In this document: piece by piece, positions 16,655 through 22,758 of the stretch
Numbering within the stretch: position 1 is the stretch's first letter
How the letters are laid out: every line of letters begins with the position of its first letter
From: a virus
Length of the DNA: 31,469 nt
Virus record (IMG/VR): IMGVR_UViG_3300028800_000244
Location: 1 to 31,469 of that record
Reading direction: 5' to 3' (one strand)
The notes under the pieces: model-generated
What the model was told of the DNA's origin: nothing
Database searches by the model: none
The model's input: the letters and a program-made list of their open reading frames with translations, nothing else
Made by a program: the position numbers and the translations under genes

Positions 16655-16671
16655 TGAAGTTCGACGAGATC
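16652..16671 (+). repeat. 20-nt direct repeat at two gene starts (copy 1; copy 2 at 17038-17057)
   Basis: The 20 nt covering the stop/start junction and the first six codons of the gene at 16654 recur exactly at 17038-17057, the start of the next gene. Both encode MKFDEI. The identity ends right after this stretch. Confidence 0.8.
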
Positions 16672-17040
16672 CGTAAGGCATTCGTGTTCGGTTCTGCCCC
16701 GATATTTGAAGGAAAGTCCGAAATCGAAGCGAGGGCGCCGTACATCACCCACATAAACAACATCTCTTCTATGAGAAGCCGGCATTCCAGCATCGCAAAG
16801 GACATCTCTGCATACGGCGGCGCCGGAACTTCGGAATGGAATCGACACAACGAAGCCGATGCTGTACTCGGAGACGTGGCTGACGCCCTCCATAAGGGTG
16901 ATGAAAAGATTGCCAGGAAGCATTATTCGAGATTGGACTGGAACATCAGAAACGGACACAAGACTGATACGGCCGGCAGTCATGCCTGGACAGGACCTCA
17001 TTCCGTCAAAAATACCAGTATTTGGTTGGATAAAAAATGA
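16654..17040 (+). CDS. hypothetical head-cassette protein, 128 aa
   Basis: The ATG at 16654 gives MKFDEIRKAFVFGSAP; a GTG one codon earlier is in the same frame, but the TGATG junction favours the ATG. The middle (VLGDVADALHKGDEKIARKH then YSRLDWNIRNG) aligns with the GDLAAAGNHEAAKKKWHSLD unit of the 620-aa protein, so the two share a small helical domain. Its AT-richer last part (AAAAAATGA end) differs a little from its neighbours. Function unknown; position suggests a role in the head. Confidence 0.62.
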   Translation: MKFDEIRKAFVFGSAPIFEGKSEIEARAPYITHINNISSMRSRHSSIAKDISAYGGAGTSEWNRHNEADAVLGDVADALHKGDEKIARKHYSRLDWNIRNGHKTDTAGSHAWTGPHSVKNTSIWLDKK

Positions 17041-17255
17041 TGAAGTTCGACGAGATCAAGGAACTCTTCGACAAGATCGAGGAAGCCAGGAAGCCAGCCG
17101 GGACTAACCACCTCGCTGAGTTCGAGCACCACATCAACAAGGCTCTGGCGCACCTCGAGAAGCACGCCAAGACGAACGAGAAGAAAGATCCCGACGTTTC
17201 TGAGGCGTCGTACGAGCTGTACCGGAAAATAGCCAAGGCTAGGGAAGAATACTGA
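17040..17255 (+). CDS. small helical core-type protein before the protease, 71 aa
   Basis: Two in-frame ATG codons abut (17037 and 17040). I take 17040 by analogy with the duplicated start at 16654. The product (MKFDEIKELFDKIEEARKPA onwards) is short, helical and highly charged. It sits exactly where T4 has its small prohead core genes 67 and 68, just before gene 21. It may be a functional equivalent of one of these core proteins; sequence similarity is not evident to me. Confidence 0.6.
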   Translation: MKFDEIKELFDKIEEARKPAGTNHLAEFEHHINKALAHLEKHAKTNEKKDPDVSEASYELYRKIAKAREEY

Positions 17256-17256
17256 C

Positions 17257-17913
17257 ATGAAGCTGCTCCGAGAGATCGTAGAGGACGTCAGGATCCTGAC
17301 GGAAGAAACTGCGGAAGGAAAGAAGCGCCACTACGTGGAAGGCATCTTCCTGCAGGGAGACATCAAGAATCGAAACGGCCGCAGGTATCCCTTCCATATC
17401 CTGGAAGGTGGCACCCGGGCGTACAACGAGAACTACGTCGGACGCAACCGCGCCTGGGGCGAACTGGGCCATCCTGACGGTCCGACCATCAATCTCGACA
17501 GGGTCTGTCTCCTGATCAAGGAGATGAAGCAGGATAAGTCGAACTACATCGGCAAGGCCCTCATCACCTCGACCCCGATGGGTCAGGTCCTGGAAGGTCT
17601 CATCCTAGATGGCGGCAACGTCGGTGTCTCCTCTCGCGCCATGGGAACCCTGAAGGAAGGGACCGACGGCGTGATGGAAGTCCAGAACGACTTCACCCTC
17701 TCTGCGGTAGACGCCGTGGCTGATCCGTCGGCCCCCGATGCCTGGGTCAGAGGAGTGATGGAGAACGCCGAGTGGGTCTACTCGGAACAGCATGGTTGGA
17801 GGATGGCGGAAGCCGCCGACAACCAACGCAAGCAGTTCCAAGGGATGACGATCCAGCAGATCCAAGAGTCAAAGGTCGCCGCATTCGAGAAGTGGCTTAG
17901 GTCAGTCTCGTAG
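17257..17913 (+). CDS. 21: prohead maturation protease (gp21-like), 218 aa
   Basis: This serine protease sits in the prohead core and cleaves scaffold, capsid and internal proteins after [IL]-x-E. The conserved parts are present: YVEGIFLQGDIKNRNGRRYP (residues 26-45), WGELGHPDGPTINL with catalytic His72, GKALITSTPMGQVLEGLI, and GNVGVSSRAMG with the nucleophilic Ser (125/126), followed by LSAVDAVADPSAPDAWV. Length matches T4 gp21 (212 aa). It starts one base after the upstream stop. All catalytic features expected of the herpesvirus-like protease fold are there. Confidence 0.95.
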   Translation: MKLLREIVEDVRILTEETAEGKKRHYVEGIFLQGDIKNRNGRRYPFHILEGGTRAYNENYVGRNRAWGELGHPDGPTINLDRVCLLIKEMKQDKSNYIGKALITSTPMGQVLEGLILDGGNVGVSSRAMGTLKEGTDGVMEVQNDFTLSAVDAVADPSAPDAWVRGVMENAEWVYSEQHGWRMAEAADNQRKQFQGMTIQQIQESKVAAFEKWLRSVS

Positions 17914-17925
17914 AAAAACCTGAAC

Positions 17926-17933
17926 GATAAATA
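17926..17933 (+). promoter_or_regulatory. T4-type late promoter box GATAAATA
   Basis: Located 23 nt before the scaffold ATG and 13 nt after the protease stop; a strong GAGGAGGAAAC ribosome site follows. Confidence 0.75.
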
Positions 17934-17956
17934 GACCAGATTCCGAGGAGGAAACT

Positions 17957-19009
17957 ATGACTAAGAAGAATCTCCGCGAGTTCGCCGCAAGTGATGGTAC
18001 CAATACGACCGCTGATCCGGTCGAAACAGGTTCCACGCAGCGCCCCGCGGACAAGACGGACGGCGAGACCGCCATCCCCCAGTTCGCCTCCCAGGCCGAA
18101 GCCCTGAAGGCCATGATGAGCCTCATGAGCGGCTTCCCCACCGGAACCATCGGTGACATCTACAAGGGTCTGACGGACGCCATCCAGCCTGGTCAGGGTC
18201 ATGCCGGACGTGCCGCCGACCAGAACGCCGGAGAAACCGGTCTCATCGTCACCTCCCCCACCGCCGTCTCCGGAGTCACCAAGGAAGACGTCGAGACCAT
18301 CTTCAAGGGTGAGAACCTCTCCGAGGAACTCATCGACAGGGCAACCATCGTGCTGGAAGCCGCCGTGTCGGCCCGCCTGGTCGCCGAGATCGCAGCCCTC
18401 AACGAAGCCTACGACGAGAAGTTGGCGGAAGAGATCTCTTCGGCCGTTTCGGAAATCCAGGAACGTGTTGATGCCTACCTGACCTACGCCGCCGAGGAGT
18501 TCGTCAAGGAGAACAAGCTGGCCATCGTGTCCGGCATGCGGGCTGAGATGCTCGAGAACATGCTGAACCAGATGAAGGAAGTCTGGGTCGAGAACTACGT
18601 CGACGTCCCCGAAGACAAGGTGGACGTCATGGAAGAACTCGTCGCCCGCATCGACGCCCTCGAGGCTGACAACTCCAAGCTCATCTCGGAGAACTCGGAA
18701 CTCAGGGAGAGCAACTCCAAGTCCACGCTCGGTGAAGTCGTCGCCGCCATGACCGAAGGTATGGCCATGACCGATGCATCCAAGCTGAGGACCCTGATCG
18801 AAGGCGTCGACTTCTCTGATGCCGAAGAGCTGAAGAAGAAGGCTGGTATCCTGAAGGAGACCTACTTCCCGGCTACGAAGAAGGCAAGCGGTTCGAAGCA
18901 AGCTGGCGTCCTCAACGAGGAAGTCGACGTGGTCGAAGACAAGACCAAGAACCTCGACCCTCGCCAGAAGGCCTACTACGACTCCATCAGCAAGCTGGTG
19001 AAAAACTAG
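17957..19009 (+). CDS. 22: prohead core scaffolding protein (gp22-like), 350 aa
   Basis: It forms the internal scaffold on which gp23 assembles and is later degraded by gp21. The N-terminal 100 residues are low complexity and Ala/Gly/Thr-rich. The centre and C-terminal part are helical and acidic, with heptad-like stretches such as LVARIDALEADNSKLISENS and EEISSAVSEIQERVDAYLTY. [IL]-x-E sites are common, as expected of a protease substrate (LSEELI, LNEEVD). It is longer than T4 gp22 (269 aa). The call rests on position between 21 and 23 plus composition. Confidence 0.88.
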   Translation: MTKKNLREFAASDGTNTTADPVETGSTQRPADKTDGETAIPQFASQAEALKAMMSLMSGFPTGTIGDIYKGLTDAIQPGQGHAGRAADQNAGETGLIVTSPTAVSGVTKEDVETIFKGENLSEELIDRATIVLEAAVSARLVAEIAALNEAYDEKLAEEISSAVSEIQERVDAYLTYAAEEFVKENKLAIVSGMRAEMLENMLNQMKEVWVENYVDVPEDKVDVMEELVARIDALEADNSKLISENSELRESNSKSTLGEVVAAMTEGMAMTDASKLRTLIEGVDFSDAEELKKKAGILKETYFPATKKASGSKQAGVLNEEVDVVEDKTKNLDPRQKAYYDSISKLVKN

Positions 19010-19013
19010 TTCT

Positions 19014-19021
19014 TATAAATA
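19014..19021 (+). promoter_or_regulatory. exact T4 late consensus TATAAATA before the capsid gene
   Basis: TATAAATA follows the scaffold stop by 4 nt and precedes the gp23 ATG by 47 nt. It is the only exact T4 consensus box seen, placed before the gene whose product is needed in the greatest amount. The leader contains an AGGGAGAG ribosome site. Confidence 0.82.
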
Positions 19022-19068
19022 CACAAGGTTCCTGAACCGCTAGGGCGGTACGGACAAGGGAGAGCAGA

Positions 19069-20406
19069 ATGCTTCTGAATGAAGAAATCAAGAATAAGTG
19101 GAGCGCGGTCATCGACCACGATGGTCTCCCCAAGATCTCCGACGCCCACAGGCGAGCGGTCGTTACCCGTCTCCTCGAGAATACCGAGGTCGAGCTGGGT
19201 AAGGCCGGCGGACTTGGTCCGACGAGCCTCCTCGAGACTTCCGGTGCTGCCCCGACCAACGTCGCGTCCGGCATCCTCAACTACGATCCGGTGCTGATCA
19301 GCCTGGTCCGTCGCGCCATGCCGAACCTCGTCGCCTACGACGTGTGTGGCGTGCAGCCGATGACGGGTCCGACGGGCCTTATCTTCGCCCTCCGTCCGCA
19401 CTACAACAACCAGTCGGATACGACCTACGAAGCCTTCTACTACGAGCCGAACACGGCGTTCTCGACCATCACGGCCGGCAACACCACGATCGGTCAGGCG
19501 AACGGCAACATCGGCGGCGTCTACGGCGTCTCCAACACGGTCGTCGCCTCCGGTAACTCCAGCACCTACAACTACGCCGGCGGCATGCCCACGGCGCAGG
19601 CCGAAGTGCTCGGATCGACCGGCAACGCAGACTTCGCCCAGATGGCCTTCTCGATCGAGAAGGTGTCCGTCACCGCGAAGTCCCGTGCGTTGCGCGCCGA
19701 CTACTCCATCGAACTCGCCCAGGACTTGAAGGCGATCCACGGACTCGACGCCGAGACTGAACTCTCGACGATCCTGACCGCCGAGATCCTGGCAGAAATC
19801 AACCGCGAGGTCATCCGCTCGATCGTCCTGACCGCAGTCCCCGGCGCCGCCGGCACGACCACGGCCGGTACCTTCGACTTGGACGTCGACGCCAACGGCC
19901 GCTGGATGGTTGAGAAGTTCAAGGGCCTGCTGATGCAGCTCGAACTCGAAGCCAACGCCATCGCCAAGCAGACCCGTCGCGGTCGTGGTAACCTCATGAT
20001 CTGCTCGAGCGACGTCGCCTCGGCGCTGACCATGGCCGGTATCCTCGACTACACCCCGGCCCTGGAAGGCAACAATCTCCAGGTAGACGACACCGGCAAC
20101 ACCTTCGCCGGTGTCATCGGTGGTCGCATCAGGGTCTACATCGACCCCTACGCCGGCGGCAACTACATGGTCCTCGGGTACAAGGGAGCCAGCTCGTTCG
20201 ACGCGGGTCTCTTCTACTGCCCGTACGTTCCCCTGCAGATGGTCCGCGCCGTCGGTCAGGACACCTTCCAGCCGCGCATCGGGTTCAAGACTCGATACGG
20301 AATGGTCGCCAACCCCTACAGCCCGGGCGCCACGACTTCCGACGGCTCGTTGGTGATGAACACCAACAAGTTCTACCGCAGGACGCTCATCGCGAACTTG
20401 ATGTGA
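19069..20406 (+). CDS. 23: major capsid protein (gp23-like), 445 aa
   Basis: The HK97-fold shell protein. The diagnostic stretch is at residues 76-108: LISLVRRAMPNLVAYD then VCGVQPMTGPTGLIFAL, the signature used to recognise T4-type gp23. Further landmarks are EKVSVTAKSRALRADYSIEL, RGRGNLMICSSDVASAL and KGASSFDAGLFYCPYVPLQM. A probable gp21 cleavage site is SLLE-TSGA after Glu56, giving a mature shell protein of about 389 aa. T4 gp23 is longer (521 aa), so this is a shorter member of the family. A strong terminator follows. Confidence 0.97.
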   Translation: MLLNEEIKNKWSAVIDHDGLPKISDAHRRAVVTRLLENTEVELGKAGGLGPTSLLETSGAAPTNVASGILNYDPVLISLVRRAMPNLVAYDVCGVQPMTGPTGLIFALRPHYNNQSDTTYEAFYYEPNTAFSTITAGNTTIGQANGNIGGVYGVSNTVVASGNSSTYNYAGGMPTAQAEVLGSTGNADFAQMAFSIEKVSVTAKSRALRADYSIELAQDLKAIHGLDAETELSTILTAEILAEINREVIRSIVLTAVPGAAGTTTAGTFDLDVDANGRWMVEKFKGLLMQLELEANAIAKQTRRGRGNLMICSSDVASALTMAGILDYTPALEGNNLQVDDTGNTFAGVIGGRIRVYIDPYAGGNYMVLGYKGASSFDAGLFYCPYVPLQMVRAVGQDTFQPRIGFKTRYGMVANPYSPGATTSDGSLVMNTNKFYRRTLIANLM

Positions 20407-20435
20407 TCTACACACAACAAGCATTAGAGTAACTA

Positions 20436-20469
20436 GAACCCCCAGGTTTCGGCCTGGGGGTTCTTTTTT
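20436..20469 (+). terminator. rho-independent terminator after gp23
   Basis: A perfect 11-bp stem (GAACCCCCAGG / CCTGGGGGTTC) with a TTTCGG loop is followed by six T residues. It ends the late structural transcript. The next gene, on the other strand, ends within 3 nt of it; read from that side there is no T run, so termination is mainly rightward. Confidence 0.95.
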
Positions 20470-20471
20470 CA

Positions 20472-20753
20472 TCACGCTCGGACGAAGGCTTGGGACTTTG
20501 CGTAGTCCTCACCTTGCTGGTGGTAGACGATCAGTTCTGGAGATATGTCTCTGGTTTCGGTTTCCTCACCGAAGACGGTGAACCACTTCCCAGTATCCAG
20601 GTCGTAGCTATCCATCCGGAAAAAGTCTCCGCCGTTCTCGGCGGAGAGTTCCCGAAGCTTCGTTAGGAAGACCTCGGCGGAGATGGGTTTCCACATCCCT
20701 ATGACGAAGTCCTCGATCGACAGGGGATCTTTCTTCTCTGCAGTCGTACTCAT
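20472..20753 (-). CDS. hypothetical protein, 93 aa
   Basis: Starts MSTTAEKKDPLSIEDFVIGM. It looks like a small alpha/beta domain with WKPISAEVFLTKLRELSAEN as a helix and FRMDSYDLDTGKWFTVFGEE as strands. GAGGAG lies about 8 nt before the ATG, and the promoter at 20779-20807 is upstream. No family recognised. Confidence 0.6.
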   Translation of the reverse strand: MSTTAEKKDPLSIEDFVIGMWKPISAEVFLTKLRELSAENGGDFFRMDSYDLDTGKWFTVFGEETETRDISPELIVYHQQGEDYAKSQAFVRA

Positions 20754-20778
20754 GTACGTACTCCTCTAGGTTGCCTCC

Positions 20779-20807
20779 GGCTTAGGCCGGTAGGTCACGT
20801 GAGTTTA
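20779..20807 (-). promoter_or_regulatory. candidate early-type promoter, TAAACT-N17-TAAGCC
   Basis: On the - strand, TAAACT (20802-20807) and TAAGCC (20779-20784) are 17 nt apart, upstream of the 93-aa gene. The -10 box ends in C rather than T. A 5-bp inverted repeat (CCGGC/GCCGG) overlaps the -10 region. This is a weaker family member. Confidence 0.45.
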
Positions 20808-20885
20808 CCACGGACATGAACAGGTGTACATTTCATTGTCCGACAGGGCGAAGATGTAGAGTGCAAGGGATTCCGCATCGGTCAT
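20805..20885 (-). CDS. possible tiny gene, 26 aa
   Basis: A 26-codon frame beginning MTDAESLALYIFALSDNEMY and ending in a Cys-x-Cys-Pro-Trp tail. Its ATG overlaps the stop of the upstream gene as TAATG, as in real neighbours. It fills an otherwise empty 130-nt gap and ends on the promoter of the next gene. Too short for homology; supported by coupling only. Confidence 0.38.
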   Translation of the reverse strand: MTDAESLALYIFALSDNEMYTCSCPW

Positions 20886-21253
20886 TACCCGAACTCCAGC
20901 ATTATCCTGTTGGCGACGTGGTCCAACTCAGGACTAAGGTCCACCGGCCACAGGTTTGGTCTGACTTCAACCTGCTTCGCATCTAGTTCAGAGAACCATG
21001 GGATATGGAATCCGATCGCTCTGATCAGGCGCATGTTCCAGTTCGCCTGTTCCTTGAAGAAGCGCGCCGTCGCAGGATCCTCCCTACCTGAAGCTTTCTG
21101 GTAGACCAGAAGTTCCTCCCTGTCCTTGGTTGCCTGACGCCGCCACTCCCGGAGTGCATCACCGATGCCTTCCACGGGAGTGACGTATTTCGCAGGCCAG
21201 TCGTATCTCCAGACCACTTCCTTCTTGTCGACGGAGGCCAAGTACTTAGGCAT
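20885..21253 (-). CDS. hypothetical protein, 122 aa
   Basis: I start it at MPKYLASVDKKEVVWRYDWP, which overlaps the upstream gene by 8 nt. The middle (DALREWRRQATKDREELLVY) is a long charged helix and the end (VEVRPNLWPVDLSPELDHVA) is Pro/Leu-rich. No motif or family recognised. It belongs to the same short operon as the 153-aa gene upstream. Confidence 0.6.
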   Translation of the reverse strand: MPKYLASVDKKEVVWRYDWPAKYVTPVEGIGDALREWRRQATKDREELLVYQKASGREDPATARFFKEQANWNMRLIRAIGFHIPWFSELDAKQVEVRPNLWPVDLSPELDHVANRIMLEFG

Positions 21254-21707
21254 CAACCTTCTCAGGTTGCGACAGGTTCTTTCCGATCTGCTGAGCACGA
21301 CCCATGATGTCGTTCATGCTGGTTCGGCGCTTGTCGTTCCATTCGGCCTTGAACTTTTCCTTGTCCTCGGCATTCAGGAGTCCGGATTCGTAGACGGTAC
21401 GTGAGTCCCCGGGTGACGCCACGGCAACCGACAGGAAGGCCTCTGCGATCTCCGCCTTGTTCTGTTTGAAGAACTGCTCCTCGTTCAGGCCGTCTCCGTT
21501 CTCCTTCCACCATTTACACCGGAGCTCCTTGCCTCCGATCAAGTACATCGGAACGCTGCGATGGGACTCGGTCCCATCCTCGCCGACCTCGGTCGCTGCG
21601 TAGGCACCACCTCCGAGAGCCGTGGTGACGATCTCGGCAGTCCGAATGTCCGCAGCCCTGAAGGTGATGGAGTCGGACGGGTTGATGATATACCAAAGCG
21701 CTGTCAT
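21246..21707 (-). CDS. hypothetical protein, 153 aa
   Basis: Start chosen at MTALWYIINPSDSITFRAAD because AAGGAGAGAG precedes it by about 6 nt and the promoter at 21734-21762 would not cover longer versions. The N-terminal half is an alpha/beta unit with a Gly-rich turn (LGGGAYAATEVGEDG) and strands (VPMYLIGG); the second half is helical and charged. I have a sense that similar W/Y-x-I-x-N-P-S-D starts occur in other phages, but I cannot name a family. Confidence 0.62.
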   Translation of the reverse strand: MTALWYIINPSDSITFRAADIRTAEIVTTALGGGAYAATEVGEDGTESHRSVPMYLIGGKELRCKWWKENGDGLNEEQFFKQNKAEIAEAFLSVAVASPGDSRTVYESGLLNAEDKEKFKAEWNDKRRTSMNDIMGRAQQIGKNLSQPEKVDA

Positions 21708-21733
21708 GTAGGCTCTCTCCTTTTTCCATGGAA

Positions 21734-21762
21734 ACCTTACCATCCCCCGAGGTATCCGTACA
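21734..21762 (-). promoter_or_regulatory. early-type promoter, TGTACG-N17-TAAGGT
   Basis: On the - strand, TGTACG (21757-21762) is 17 nt from TAAGGT (21734-21739), 26 nt upstream of the ATG at 21707. The spacer does not carry the common dyad. Confidence 0.6.
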
Positions 21763-21788
21763 CTTTTCAAAAAAGTTGCGGGGGCCTG

Positions 21789-21817
21789 TTTACTTCCTTC
21801 TCGGAAGAGGGTTATGG
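21789..21817 (+). promoter_or_regulatory. early-type promoter facing the metalloprotease gene, TTTACT-N17-TTATGG
   Basis: On the + strand, TTTACT (21789-21794) is 17 nt from TTATGG (21812-21817). The spacer has the shared TTCTCGGAAGAGG with the dyad at 21798-21806. The -10 box is imperfect, but the overall match to the family is strong. It points right, into the 3' end of a gene encoded on the opposite strand, so its transcript would be antisense. Confidence 0.6.
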
Positions 21818-21845
21818 TGCCCCCACGAATTTCTCGGGGGACACC
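21816..21845. repeat. inverted repeat at the 3' end of the metalloprotease gene
   Basis: GGTGCCCCC (21816-21824) pairs with GGGGGACACC (21836-21845), leaving one bulged A, around an 11-nt loop. No T run follows in either direction, so a simple terminator is not shown. The right arm GGGGGA would also be a ribosome site for an ATG at 21846. Confidence 0.5.
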
Positions 21846-21851
21846 ATGTTA

Positions 21852-22337
21852 TCAGGAACGAGGATGGGAAGCCGGCCAACCGTTGAGGTGGCCTATCTCA
21901 TGCACGACGAGGGCGTCATGCATCCCCTGGGTCACCACGACATGGCCGAACCTCTCACCGACCCGGGGGACCAGCAGGACCTTCGACTCGCTGATGGTGG
22001 CTCCCAGGTTGAACTTCTTGTCCCTGCACTTCTGCATGATCCCTCCGACCACGCAGATCCGTGCGACGGTATAGGCCTGGACTGCATGGGTGGTGGTATC
22101 CGCCATGCATGCATCAGTCACCTCAGAGAGGCAGAGGTTTCGGATCTCGGAGGAGGACTTCTCCTCCACACGGAGGTCCTGGTCAGGCGGGTGGAGGTAC
22201 CTGTCAGGAGGGATGAGGACCCCGTCGGTTTCGACTAGGCCACGGTAGGCCTGGTAGTCAACGGTCGGTACCTCCTGGGCACCCGCAAAGACGGTGGTCC
22301 AGAGTAGGACGGCCGCCACACAAAAGATACGCAGCAC
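21852..22337 (-). CDS. secreted zinc metalloprotease candidate, 161 aa
   Basis: The GTG start is preceded by AAGGAG at a good distance. Residues 1-20 (MLRIFCVAAVLLWTTVFAGA) are a classical Sec signal peptide with an A-G-A cleavage site, so the mature protein should reach the periplasm. Near the C-terminus VVHEIGHLNGWPASHP contains an HEXXH zinc site (146-150), Gly153 and a third His158, similar to but wider than the metzincin HEXXHXXGXXH pattern. Four Cys (69, 77, 95, 104) could form two disulfides. A role in host envelope degradation or defence is possible; substrate unknown. Confidence 0.7.
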   Translation of the reverse strand: MLRIFCVAAVLLWTTVFAGAQEVPTVDYQAYRGLVETDGVLIPPDRYLHPPDQDLRVEEKSSSEIRNLCLSEVTDACMADTTTHAVQAYTVARICVVGGIMQKCRDKKFNLGATISESKVLLVPRVGERFGHVVVTQGMHDALVVHEIGHLNGWPASHPRS

Positions 22338-22364
22338 TGGTGGAAACTCCTTGGTTTCATCACC

Positions 22365-22392
22365 ATGCTACGCGTATCCGAAAATAAGTGTA
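22365..22392 (-). promoter_or_regulatory. early-type promoter, TACACT-N16-TAGCAT
   Basis: On the - strand, TACACT (22387-22392) and TAGCAT (22365-22370) are 16 nt apart, 27 nt upstream of the metalloprotease GTG. The spacer begins TATTTTCGGA, a partial match to the shared spacer. It is divergent from the + strand promoter at 22397. Confidence 0.55.
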
Positions 22393-22396
22393 CCCG

Positions 22397-22425
22397 TGTC
22401 TTTAATTTCGGACTCGGGGTACGAT
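22397..22425 (+). promoter_or_regulatory. candidate early-type promoter, TGTCTT-N17-TACGAT
   Basis: TGTCTT (22397-22402) and TACGAT (22420-22425) are 17 nt apart, upstream of the 71-aa gene at 22471. The -35 box is weak. A late box lies just downstream, so the gene could be served by both classes. Confidence 0.4.
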
Positions 22426-22445
22426 GCCTATGCCTGTCGTCACCA

Positions 22446-22453
22446 GATAAATA
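22446..22453 (+). promoter_or_regulatory. T4-type late promoter box GATAAATA
   Basis: Located 17 nt before the ATG of the 71-aa gene; CAGGAGA between them is a good ribosome site. It is the only late box outside the structural block and marks the gene behind it as a late, probably virion, gene. Confidence 0.7.
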
Positions 22454-22470
22454 GGTGTCAGGAGATCCAC

Positions 22471-22686
22471 ATGCCAAAGACGTACCAGCAGTTCGTTACA
22501 GAGGGTCGTCAGACGATCCATGGCCAGGTATTCAAGGACAACTCCGTCGGGCCTGCTGGGCTCGCAAGGTTCCACGTCCATACGATCAGGATGATGAGGG
22601 ACGGCGACACCGAGGAAGTGAAGCACCGGAGCAAGGACTATCTGGTCACCAGGAAAGGCGATGAGTACCACTGGGCTCTGAAGTAA
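22471..22686 (+). CDS. candidate internal head protein with capsid-targeting N-terminus, 71 aa
   Basis: The protein begins MPKTYQQFVTEGRQTIHG. As I remember them, T4 internal head proteins begin MKTYQEFIAE, a capsid-targeting sequence that gp21 removes after the Glu. The match K-T-Y-Q-x-F-[IV]-x-E is close, and here cleavage would fall after Glu11. The remaining 60 residues are small, basic and His-containing (LARFHVHTIRMMRDG). Together with its own late promoter this supports a small protein packed in the head and injected with the DNA. The function after injection is unknown. Confidence 0.68.
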   Translation: MPKTYQQFVTEGRQTIHGQVFKDNSVGPAGLARFHVHTIRMMRDGDTEEVKHRSKDYLVTRKGDEYHWALK

Positions 22687-22702
22687 TCTCCACACCGAGC
22701 GT

Positions 22703-22730
22703 TGTACTTATTTCCGAGAAGAGATAGTAT
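22703..22730 (+). promoter_or_regulatory. early-type promoter, TGTACT-N16-TAGTAT
   Basis: TGTACT (22703-22708) and TAGTAT (22725-22730) are 16 nt apart. The spacer carries TTCCGAGAA (22712-22720), the reverse complement of the TTCTCGGAA seen in sister promoters, so the dyad is kept in inverted form. The 126-aa gene starts 28 nt downstream after a CGGGGA ribosome site. Confidence 0.68.
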
Positions 22731-22758
22731 GGCCCCGTAACCAACGGGGAACCACCCA

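Noticed and set aside
19006-20475. Long open frame on the - strand opposite the capsid gene (489 codons)
   Set aside because: It is the complement of gp23, whose protein is unmistakable; such mirror frames are common in GC-rich phage genes. The same holds for long frames opposite the sheath, portal, scaffold and cassette genes.
21846-22238. Frame on the + strand behind the promoter at 21789, with a GGGGGA ribosome site
   Set aside because: The sequence is His/Asp-rich and reads like a mirror of the opposite gene, which has a signal peptide and a clear HEXXH motif. I keep the promoter as a finding but not this frame as a gene.
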